A stretch of 64,000 nt of DNA from Kroppenstedtia guangzhouensis (lineage in GTDB: Bacteria; Bacillota; Bacilli; Thermoactinomycetales; DSM-45169): NCBI RefSeq assembly GCF_014637345.1, contig NZ_BMEX01000001.1, positions 62,001-126,000 on the forward strand, read 5' to 3'. Below, piece by piece: positions 1-6,200 of this stretch (positions are counted from its first letter, which is position 1; each line of letters begins with the position of its first letter). Position numbers and translations under genes: made by a program. The notes under the pieces are model-generated. The model did no database searches. It saw only the letters and a program-made list of their open reading frames with translations, and was not told where the DNA came from.

Positions 1-1
1 A

Positions 2-52
2 ATGAAATGGGGTGACTCGATCCAGACTGACACCGATGAAGTTATTGGTTAA
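2..52 (+). CDS. Possible C-terminal end of an upstream gene (partial)
   Basis: Of the three forward frames, only this one stays open from the window edge. It runs 16 codons and ends in TAA at 50-52, about 57 bases before a strong terminator. The other two forward frames stop within the first 15 bases. The fragment is too short to recognise, and it could be chance. Extending the sequence to the left would settle it. Confidence 0.3.
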   Translation: MKWGDSIQTDTDEVIG

Positions 53-108
53 TCCCGGTACTTCTCACCAAAAACCTTTGGCACGGGAGGTACTTGGAAA
101 CCACTCGT

Positions 109-139
109 AAAGAAGGCACGGCCTCCCCGTGCCTTCTTT
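109..139 (+). terminator. Rho-independent terminator, probably bidirectional
   Basis: A perfect 13-bp stem (109-121 with 127-139) closes a five-base loop. The stem begins with AAAG and ends with CTTT, so it could work in both directions. It lies after the short open frame entering from the left edge and probably ends the transcript of the gene outside the window. Confidence 0.75.
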
Positions 140-163
140 GTGTCTGTCGCCTTTTTGGGACTG

Positions 164-172
164 TGATAAAAT
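164..172 (+). promoter_or_regulatory. Possible extended -10 promoter for the PAP2 gene
   Basis: TG at 164-165, one base, then TAAAAT at 167-172 resembles an extended -10 element. No good -35 box is visible. It would give a leader of about 190 bases that includes the dispersed hairpin element at 235-345. Confidence 0.35.
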
Positions 173-234
173 GAGGGACGCAGGGTGGAACAGGTATTCT
201 GCTTTTTTCTTTTTTGCAAACATCTTGGTTTGGA

Positions 235-345
235 AACGTTGTGAAAAAGTCGTCACAGAGAGGGTTGGGTTTCACATGAAGCGTCTTTGGAGTGCGCGAA
301 ATGTGAAACCCACAATCCGACCGACCCGGCCGGCACTCATTGATA
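235..345 (+). repeat. Dispersed hairpin element, copy A (upstream of the PAP2 gene)
   Basis: GGGTTTCACAT at 267-277 is exactly complementary to ATGTGAAACCC at 301-311 and encloses a 23-base apical region. The 55 bases from 236 are close to those at 49146, with about a dozen differences, sharing CGTCACAG, ACATG, AGCG and TTTGG in the same order. Related sequence also occurs at 33703. It lies in the leader of the PAP2 gene, ending about 30-60 bases before its start codon. Its function is unknown; it could be a structured leader RNA or a short interspersed repeat. Confidence 0.65.
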
Positions 346-372
346 ACGCTTTTAGGGAGGAGGGGAGGAATC

Positions 373-912
373 ATGAAGCGGCTGGCAGCCCGATTACAAA
401 ATGTGGATCATCGTTTTGTTTTTTATGTGAACCGGCAGTGGAAATGCAGGTTCATGGACTGGCTGATGTCCCGGGTGACTCATGTAGGAGGGGCGGGATT
501 CACTCTGAGCTTCCTCCTGGCTTGGTTCGCCCTCCCGGTTTCCCCGATCCGGTATTGGGCGCTGGAGGGTCTGGTTTCCCTGGTCTCCAGTCACTTGGCG
601 GTCCGGATGGGGAAACATTGTTGGCAACGGTTGAGGCCTTATCTTCAGCATTCTGATCTCCGAATGGTATCCAGTCCCCTGAATGACTACTCATTTCCCT
701 CAGGTCATACTGCGGCGGCCTTTTCCCTTGCCCTGATCTGGATTTTTCATGTTCCCTGGCTTTCTGTTCTCCTCTTCCCCTTGGCGATGGCAGTTGGATT
801 GTCCCGGATCTATCTGGGCTTGCACTATCCGACGGATGTGGTCGTGGGAGCCTGGTTGGGAACGATATTTGCCATGGGGACCCATTATCTGTTTGAATGG
901 CTGGCTACATAA
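373..912 (+). CDS. PAP2-family phosphatase (undecaprenyl-diphosphatase type)
   Basis: This 179-residue membrane protein carries the three PAP2 motifs: K81 to R88-P89, PSGH at 109-112, and SR at 144-145 with H151 and D155. Several hydrophobic segments surround them. Such enzymes hydrolyse lipid pyrophosphates, and bacterial members often recycle undecaprenyl pyrophosphate outside the membrane during wall synthesis. The exact substrate cannot be read from the sequence. The ATG at 373 follows a GGGAGGAGGGGAGG ribosome site. An in-frame ATG at 340 is possible but has no such site. The 3' end overlaps the convergent dinB by 8 bases. Confidence 0.88.
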   Translation: MKRLAARLQNVDHRFVFYVNRQWKCRFMDWLMSRVTHVGGAGFTLSFLLAWFALPVSPIRYWALEGLVSLVSSHLAVRMGKHCWQRLRPYLQHSDLRMVSSPLNDYSFPSGHTAAAFSLALIWIFHVPWLSVLLFPLAMAVGLSRIYLGLHYPTDVVVGAWLGTIFAMGTHYLFEWLAT

Positions 913-2125
913 GATGACCGCCGATCTTTTCCGAGCGGTCCGCAAATACGCTGGCTCCGGACAGAGAGCGGGCCAGAAAGATACTGCGGGTGCCGAATTT
1001 TTCCCGGATTCCGTCCACAGCCTCGGCCAGTTTCTGTTCCTTTTCCCTGTCTTCAAACAGAGTGAGCTGAATTCCCCGGTCCGGTAGCAGATTGCCGAGG
1101 GTGATCCCGACGAGGCGGATCGGTTGCCCGGCCCAGTGGCGGTGAAAGAGCTCCATCGCTGTGCGAAACAGCGGACGCCCGAGGTTGGAAGGGTCCGGCA
1201 TGGTGAGCGACCGGTGAACCGATCGGAAATCGGACCCCTTGAGGGTTAGCGAGAGAGTTCTCCCCGTGTATCCAGCTTTCCGGGCCCGCCCGGCCACTTC
1301 CTCCGCCAGCTCCCGGAGAACCAGACGAAGTTCCCCTTCTTCCGTGTAGTCCCGGGGGAGAGTAAATTGATGCCCGATGGATTTGCTCCCGTCGAGGGAG
1401 AAGGGATCCACCGGGCTGTTGTCTATCCCGTGGGCGGATTGATGGAGCACGCGACCAATTACACCGAACCGGTGATGGAGAAGATCAGGGTCGGTTCGGG
1501 CCAGGTCGCCGATGGTTCGGATTCCCATCCGGTGAAAATGGAGCTCCATTCGGCTTCCGACCCCGAACAGCTCAATAACGGGAAGAGGCCACAAGCGCCT
1601 GGGGACATCCTTTTGGGTCAACAGGGTCAACCCTCGGGGTTTTTTCAAGCCAGCAGCCATTTTGGCGAGAAGTTTGTTGGGACCGATGCCAATGGAACAG
1701 TGGATGCCCGTTTCAGAGTGGATGCGGTGTCGGATCTTCCGGGCGGCTGTAATTCCGTCCCCGAAGAGGGCTTCGCAACCGGTCATCTCGATAAAGGCTT
1801 CGTCAATGGAGAAGGGCTCCACCTGGGGGGAGTATTGTTTCAGAATATCGATGATCCGCACGGAAACCTGAACGTAGGTGGACATCCGGGGGCGGACCAA
1901 CTGGGCGGAGGGACAAAGTTCTTTTGCCCGGGAGACCGGCATTCCCGTCTTCACACCCAGGGCTTTGGCCTCATAGGAAGCGGCCAGCACAATCCCGTGG
2001 CGACGTTCAGGATCCCCGCAGACGATGACTGGTTGCTTCCGTAGTGTCGGATCGAGTGCCTGTTCCACACTGGCGTAAAAAGCGTTCATGTCAGCCAGCA
2101 ACACGATTCGTTCCCCAGTTTCCAC
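905..2125 (-). CDS. dinB: DNA polymerase IV (Y-family translesion polymerase)
   Basis: The 406-residue protein starts with the Y-family catalytic motif (D12 in ADMNAF) and has the SIDEAF motif at 106-111 with D108 and E109 as metal ligands. The helix-hairpin-helix region (ELFGVGSRMELHFHRMGI) and the C-terminal little-finger domain follow. It copies damaged DNA with low fidelity. The GTG at 2125 is chosen because AAGGAGGGG lies seven bases upstream on the minus strand. The same frame is open further 5', but that extension shows no family features. The length fits PolIV. It overlaps the PAP2 gene tail to tail. Confidence 0.93.
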   Translation of the reverse strand: METGERIVLLADMNAFYASVEQALDPTLRKQPVIVCGDPERRHGIVLAASYEAKALGVKTGMPVSRAKELCPSAQLVRPRMSTYVQVSVRIIDILKQYSPQVEPFSIDEAFIEMTGCEALFGDGITAARKIRHRIHSETGIHCSIGIGPNKLLAKMAAGLKKPRGLTLLTQKDVPRRLWPLPVIELFGVGSRMELHFHRMGIRTIGDLARTDPDLLHHRFGVIGRVLHQSAHGIDNSPVDPFSLDGSKSIGHQFTLPRDYTEEGELRLVLRELAEEVAGRARKAGYTGRTLSLTLKGSDFRSVHRSLTMPDPSNLGRPLFRTAMELFHRHWAGQPIRLVGITLGNLLPDRGIQLTLFEDREKEQKLAEAVDGIREKFGTRSIFLARSLSGASVFADRSEKIGGHLM

Positions 2126-2218
2126 CCGGATCCCCTCCTTACATCTCGAACCTGTGTTCTTATTATCAGGATATCCTCCTGCGGCGGAAAAGAAAAGAGG
2201 AAAAAAAAGGAACGGGAA

Positions 2219-2242
2219 ACACCATCCGAAAACGGATGGTGT
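2219..2242 (-). terminator. Terminator after the DUF1885 gene
   Basis: A 10-bp perfect stem with an AAAA/TTTT loop begins at the stop codon of the DUF1885 gene. On the minus strand it is followed by TTTCCC and then a run of eight T. It separates that gene from dinB. Confidence 0.8.
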
Positions 2243-2658
2243 CACGGTTTGCGAGGATTGAAATACATGACGCGGCCGTTGAACAGATGCAGCTCGGCTG
2301 CAAATGATTTAGCCAGAAAACGGCAAAACTCATTCGCTTTGGCGTAATCTCCATGAGTGGCCCCATCGGGAACCACGACCTGAATCGAGGGAGTAGATGC
2401 GGCTGCCTCTTCTTTGCCGGGATCCATCCCGATCAAGAGATATTTGTACAAGCGGGACTCCTTTCCTTTCAGCAGCAACCAATGATTGCCGTCGGACGTC
2501 TTCTTCTCCTTTACAGAATAGGGGAAAGCGGCGGAAGCATAATCCCAATCCAGCTGTTCCCCTGTACGAGAGGTATGATCAATGAGATGATCCAGTTTCT
2601 CTTTCACCTCATCCAGGCTGACTGTTTGGGTCAACTTGATGTAAGCGCTTTTACTCAA
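2242..2658 (-). CDS. DUF1885 family protein
   Basis: The 138-residue product resembles the Bacillus DUF1885 proteins along its whole length: an SKSAYIKL start, the EQLDWDYASAAFPY block, VVVPDGATHGD, KANEFCRFLAK and a GRVMYFNPRKP end. The fold is known in the family but no function is established. No signal peptide or membrane segment is visible. The TTG at 2658 is preferred over the upstream ATG because GGAGGTG sits five bases before it and homologues begin at this point. It is transcribed alone, with its own terminator. Confidence 0.85.
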   Translation of the reverse strand: MSKSAYIKLTQTVSLDEVKEKLDHLIDHTSRTGEQLDWDYASAAFPYSVKEKKTSDGNHWLLLKGKESRLYKYLLIGMDPGKEEAAASTPSIQVVVPDGATHGDYAKANEFCRFLAKSFAAELHLFNGRVMYFNPRKP

Positions 2659-2875
2659 GTGTTCACCTCCTGAAAAATACATCAAGGTTCTGATAAAAGT
2701 GACACTCCCTATGTTAGCATGTTTGAGAATAAATGGACAGAAGGGTGGGAATATTGATACGGACTGAAATCGAATTTTAATATTTTTTCCATAAAATATT
2801 TATTCACGGAGAGAGGAAAAAGGAGAGCATGCGTTGAAGTACTGTTTCGAACAATGTTTTGACAAGAGAAGTACG

Positions 2876-2904
2876 TTGAGTGGGGCGAAAGATTATGCTA
2901 CACT
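2876..2904 (+). promoter_or_regulatory. SigA-type promoter for the GAF gene
   Basis: TTGAGT at 2876-2881 and TACACT at 2899-2904 are separated by 17 bases. The implied start is about 30 bases before the ATG at 2939. Confidence 0.5.
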
Positions 2905-2938
2905 GTGGTTTACTCCAATAATGGGGGATGGATCGGAA

Positions 2939-3379
2939 ATGCGAAAAGCAGATCTTCTGGACGAAATCCGGGCGGAAATCGGCGTGGTATCGGATCGGCT
3001 GGGAGGATCCATCGAACGGTTGTATCGGTTTGTACCGCAGGTTCTGTATGAAAAGGTGTCTGCCTATCGTTACGTCGGGGTGTACCTTACATCCGGATAT
3101 CAGTTCACAGAGTTTTACGGCGCCGGTTGTTACTCTCTGATGACGGTGGTCCCCTTTGGTTGCGGCCTTCACAGTGTGGCTGCCGCCCGAGGAGGGGTGG
3201 TGCGTGAACAGACGGGGGATCAGGTAGAGGTTTATGTTCCCTTTTATCGTGGACATCATCTGATCGGGGAATTGGTCGTCGTGGGCACACCGGTCCGCAG
3301 TGTGGACGAGGAGGATATCGCCCTTTTTTGCGAAATTGCTTCCCTCCTTGAAACCAAGGTGGAAGAGTGTAATTCCTGA
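2939..3379 (+). CDS. GAF domain-containing protein
   Basis: The 146-residue protein is essentially one GAF-like domain. It has a YRYVGVYL strand, a TVVPFGCGLHSVAA helix start, a DQVEVYVPFYRGHHLIGELVV core and a C-terminal helix (DEEDIALFCEIASLLE). The layout resembles stand-alone GAF proteins, but the conserved cysteines of free-methionine-sulfoxide reductases are not evident, so a small-ligand sensor is as likely. The ATG at 2939 follows GGGGGATGGATCGG. An ATG at 2921 lacks a ribosome site. No operon partner is seen. Confidence 0.7.
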   Translation: MRKADLLDEIRAEIGVVSDRLGGSIERLYRFVPQVLYEKVSAYRYVGVYLTSGYQFTEFYGAGCYSLMTVVPFGCGLHSVAAARGGVVREQTGDQVEVYVPFYRGHHLIGELVVVGTPVRSVDEEDIALFCEIASLLETKVEECNS

Positions 3380-3417
3380 TCCTTATCAGGGGGAGGCCTT
3401 CTGATGAGGATCAGGAA
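3373..3417 (+). terminator. Large hairpin after the GAF gene
   Basis: TTCCTGATCCTTATCA at 3373-3388 pairs with TGATGAGGATCAGGAA at 3402-3417, with one G-U pair. No T run follows. It may protect the 3' end or attenuate rather than terminate fully. GGGGAGG in the loop could instead pair with CCTCCCC near 3467. Confidence 0.5.
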
Positions 3418-3660
3418 GGGGACCTTCGAATCCAAAATTCCGAATAGTATGAATCCGACGGGAGACCTCCCCTTCCCAGGAAGAGAGCCATTTGGAGCTC
3501 TGTACGTTTGTGCAAAAAGTTGAGGAGGAGAAGTATTTCCCTTCCCTTGAAAAATATGATTTCTGTCCCCACCAGCGATGCGAAGGCGGAATCAGGAATA
3601 GGATTAACCGGCGAGTAAGCCGGATTTTTTATCGTCAAATGATGAACCGGAGTTCACAAG
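3418..3660 (+). other. Non-coding stretch between the GAF gene and the SR1-type locus
   Basis: No convincing gene is found. An open frame at 3492-3683 runs through the terminator at 3614-3635 and has no family resemblance. GAGGAGGAG at about 3523-3531 looks like a ribosome site but has no well-spaced start after it. The strong terminator at the end implies that something in this stretch is transcribed, either read-through from the GAF gene or a separate small RNA. Confidence 0.4.
3609..3635 (+). terminator. Rho-independent terminator
   Basis: CCGGC and GCCGG flank a GAGTAA loop and are followed by ATTTTTT. It insulates the SR1-type transcription unit from whatever is transcribed upstream. 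Confidence 0.7.
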
Positions 3661-3689
3661 TTGACGCTAATTGTATATCCTAATATAAT
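3661..3689 (+). promoter_or_regulatory. Strong SigA-type promoter of the SR1-type RNA
   Basis: TTGACG at 3661-3666 and TATAAT at 3684-3689 are separated by exactly 17 bases. This is one of the best vegetative promoters in the window. The implied transcript starts near 3696. Confidence 0.8.
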
Positions 3690-3754
3690 AAATGTGCCAT
3701 ATTATTTGAGGGTTTCAGATCGAATCCGCTTTTTGGAGGGGGATATCAAATCCG

Positions 3755-3874
3755 ATGGAAGCGATCATATGTCAAACCTGTGATGAGATCATAACCTATG
3801 TGGACAGTGAAAAAAGCGGAACCCTGTACGGAACATGTCCGGGGTGCTCCGAACCGAGTACCGACGAAGAATAA
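3755..3874 (+). CDS. SR1P-like 39-residue peptide with two CxxC motifs
   Basis: The peptide reads MEAIICQTCDEIITY and continues to LYGTCPGCSEPSTDEE. It has CQTC at 6-9 and CPGC at 28-31, so it is probably a small zinc-binding peptide. Length, N-terminal pattern (two short residues, IxCQxC), the DSEK turn and LYGTC match what I recall of the SR1P family. In B. subtilis that peptide binds glyceraldehyde-3-phosphate dehydrogenase GapA and stabilises its own gapA operon mRNA. GGAGGGGG lies 12 bases before the ATG, a rather long spacing. It is the only gene on its predicted RNA. Confidence 0.75.
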   Translation: MEAIICQTCDEIITYVDSEKSGTLYGTCPGCSEPSTDEE

Positions 3875-3889
3875 CAGAAAGTGAGATCG

Positions 3890-3913
3890 CCGCGGCGGAT
3901 ACCGCGGTTTTTT
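3890..3913 (+). terminator. Terminator of the SR1-type RNA
   Basis: CCGCGG at 3890-3895 pairs with CCGCGG at 3902-3907 around a six-base loop, followed by six T. It starts 15 bases after the peptide stop codon. Confidence 0.85.
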
Positions 3914-4015
3914 AGTGCTTTCGCAAAAGCATAAACCGTGGGAATGGATCATCAAATAAGGATAGGGCAAGTTTCGGTCTGTCTGGATAAAACTGGGCTT
4001 ACGGAGGGGCAGAAA

Positions 4016-5050
4016 ATGAAAAAGAGAAGAAGGTGGAGTCTCGTCTGGATCCCGATGCTGGTGGTCGTAATCGGCCTGGCGGGATGTGCAGGTGGCGCAG
4101 GGGCAGGAGGGGCGAAGGGGAAGATCACTTTATATTCCCCGGAGACTCCGGATATGTCCAAGGAAATCGGTCAAGCTTACGAAAAGGCGAACCCCGGCTC
4201 CAAGGTGGATGTTCAATACGGTGGAACCAACGTGATTGTGAACCGACTCATCGCGGAAAAGGATCGCCCCATGGGAGACCTATGGTACGGCGGGGGTGGA
4301 TTCCTTCCCTTTGAAACAGCCAAAGAAAAAGAAATTGTCACCGCGTACAAACCCGACTTCGCCAAGGATTGGCCGATGGAGAAAAACGGTATCCAAATCC
4401 GGGATGAAGATTGGAAATGGGTGGGAACCGAGGTGTTTGTTCTGGGGTTTATCTACAACACGGATAAAGTGAAAAAGAACGAAGTTCCCCGAACTTGGGA
4501 TGATCTGCTAGACCCCCGTTGGAAAGGGAAGTTACAAATGTCCAATCCCGCCGCTTCCGGCACAGCCACATTGACAGTGATGAGCCGGATGATGGAATTG
4601 GGAGAAAAAGAAGGGTGGGAATATTTCCGCAAATTGGTGGATCAAGCTGATGCTTTTCCCGACTCCGGTTTAGGACCCTCTCAGGCAGTGGCCAAAGGGG
4701 AGGCGGAAATCGGTGTGGCTTTTGACTTTATGGCATATGAGATGAAAGCTCGGGGAGAAAAGGTGGATTTTGTGGTTCCGGAGAAGACGCCGATTCTGGT
4801 CAACCCTGTCGCCCTGGTGAAGGGTGGACCCAATCCCGAAGGTGGAAAAGCGATGATTGATTATCTTTTGTCCAAAGAAGGGCAGGAATTGTTGGCCAAA
4901 TGGTACCATATTCCGATTCGGGAAGATGTCAAATCTCAAACCCCCCTCACCTTGAAAAAGGTGATGCCTCATGCCCAAAAGCTGGATGTGGATTGGGCCG
5001 TGAACAATTACGACCGGATCCGGAATGAGTGGCGTAAAAAATTTGAGTGA
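4016..5050 (+). CDS. ABC transporter substrate-binding lipoprotein (AfuA/FbpA/PhnS type)
   Basis: The 344-residue protein begins MKKRRRW, has one hydrophobic segment and a lipobox ending in LAGC, so it should be anchored outside the cell as a lipoprotein. The mature part has the periplasmic-binding-protein family 1 pattern (ITLYSPETPDM, DLWYGGGGFLPF, WDDLLDPRWKGKLQMSNPAASG). This subgroup includes iron(III), 2-aminoethylphosphonate and hexose-phosphate binders; the ligand cannot be fixed here. The ATG at 4016 follows GGAGGGG. It is the first gene of a four-gene operon with the ATPase, fused permease and a HAD phosphatase. Confidence 0.87.
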   Translation: MKKRRRWSLVWIPMLVVVIGLAGCAGGAGAGGAKGKITLYSPETPDMSKEIGQAYEKANPGSKVDVQYGGTNVIVNRLIAEKDRPMGDLWYGGGGFLPFETAKEKEIVTAYKPDFAKDWPMEKNGIQIRDEDWKWVGTEVFVLGFIYNTDKVKKNEVPRTWDDLLDPRWKGKLQMSNPAASGTATLTVMSRMMELGEKEGWEYFRKLVDQADAFPDSGLGPSQAVAKGEAEIGVAFDFMAYEMKARGEKVDFVVPEKTPILVNPVALVKGGPNPEGGKAMIDYLLSKEGQELLAKWYHIPIREDVKSQTPLTLKKVMPHAQKLDVDWAVNNYDRIRNEWRKKFE

Positions 5051-5060
5051 GGGGTGCCCC

Positions 5061-6200
5061 ATGGAGTTTGTTTCCATTCAAAAACTAAGCAAAAGTTATG
5101 CCGGGGTCAATGCCCTGGAGGACGTCAATCTGGAGATCCGGGAAGGTGAGCTGTTCGCCCTCCTGGGTCCCTCCGGATGTGGAAAAACAACGACCATGCG
5201 TTGTATTGCCGGGTTTGAGGAACCCACTTCCGGCATTATTCGGATCGGCGGGAAAGATATCCGGGGGATCCCGGCTCACCGGCGAAACTGTGGAATGGTT
5301 TTTCAGAGTTATGCGTTGTTTCCCCATCTGACCGTGTTTGAAAATGTGGCCTATCCCCTGAACCTGCGGCGATTTTACAGGGAAGGACCCGTGACGAAGC
5401 TGGGAGTTTTGGCAGGGATGATCAGTCGCAGGTGGACCCGGACACCGCCGAAGATCAGAGAAAAAGTGGAGGAGACCTTGGAACTGGTGGAATTGAATCA
5501 CCTGAAAGACCGTCTGCCGAACCAATTGTCCGGAGGACAGCAACAGCGGGTGGCATTGGCCCGGGCCATCATTATGGAACCTTCTCTGTTGCTGATGGAT
5601 GAGCCTTTGTCCAATCTGGATAAGAAGCTGAGAGGGAGCATGCGAAAACTGATCTGCGATCTACAGAGAAAATTGGGGATAACAACGATTTTTGTCACCC
5701 ATGATCAAGAGGAAGCGATGAGCATGGCGGATCGGATTGCAGTCATGAAGGAGGGGAGGGTGGTGCAGACAGATACACCTTCCCGCCTCTATAGTCGGCC
5801 GGCTACTACTTATGTGGCTGACTTTGTCGGTTCTTCCAACCTGTTTCAGGCCCGGGTGAAGGTTGAGGAACAAAGTGGAAACCGGCTTCTTTCCATCGGT
5901 TCCGGGCTGGATCTGGTAAGTGCCTTCACTCCCGATGGGGGAACCGCAGAGGTGTTGATCCGGCCGGAAAGTTTCTCTGTTTTTCCACGGGAGGGGGAGC
6001 TCTCACCGCCGGAGTCCAAAAACTGTTTGGAAGCCCGCGTGATTCGGTCGACATATCTCGGCTCCAAAGTTCGCTATGAGATGGAGACAAAAGGAACTTT
6101 CTTTCAGGTGGATGTGGTGTATACCGATGAGAAAACGCTTCTGGGTGAGGGAGACCCCGTATGGGTCACCTTGGAGCCGGAGCAGGTGGTGGTTTTGTGA
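5061..6200 (+). CDS. ABC transporter ATP-binding protein
   Basis: The 379-residue ATPase has Walker A at 36-43 (GPSGCGKT), Q82 in the Q-loop, LSGGQ at 156-160, Walker B LLLMDE at 176-181 and the switch H214 in THDQEEAM. A C-terminal TOBE-like domain follows, as in CUT1 and FbpC/PotA-type importers. An unusual stretch of about 20 residues at roughly 105-128 sits between the Q-loop and the signature and is not typical of close relatives. The ATG at 5061 follows GAGGGGTG. The gene begins 10 bases after the binding-protein gene and overlaps the permease. Confidence 0.92.
   Translation: MEFVSIQKLSKSYAGVNALEDVNLEIREGELFALLGPSGCGKTTTMRCIAGFEEPTSGIIRIGGKDIRGIPAHRRNCGMVFQSYALFPHLTVFENVAYPLNLRRFYREGPVTKLGVLAGMISRRWTRTPPKIREKVEETLELVELNHLKDRLPNQLSGGQQQRVALARAIIMEPSLLLMDEPLSNLDKKLRGSMRKLICDLQRKLGITTIFVTHDQEEAMSMADRIAVMKEGRVVQTDTPSRLYSRPATTYVADFVGSSNLFQARVKVEEQSGNRLLSIGSGLDLVSAFTPDGGTAEVLIRPESFSVFPREGELSPPESKNCLEARVIRSTYLGSKVRYEMETKGTFFQVDVVYTDEKTLLGEGDPVWVTLEPEQVVVL

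Larger units (their letters stand above)
3696..3914 (+). ncRNA. Candidate SR1-type dual-function small RNA
   Basis: The promoter at 3661-3689 and the terminator at 3890-3913 define a transcript of about 218 bases encoding one 39-codon peptide. B. subtilis SR1 is about 205 bases, encodes the 39-residue SR1P, and also acts by base pairing (on ahrC mRNA). The match in size, architecture and peptide length supports an SR1 homologue. No base-pairing target can be shown from this window, and I see no clear CcpN or CcpA operator. Confidence 0.7.

Noticed and set aside
3492-3683. 63-codon frame before the SR1-type locus
   Set aside because: It runs through a terminator and the SR1-type promoter and has no well-placed ribosome site.
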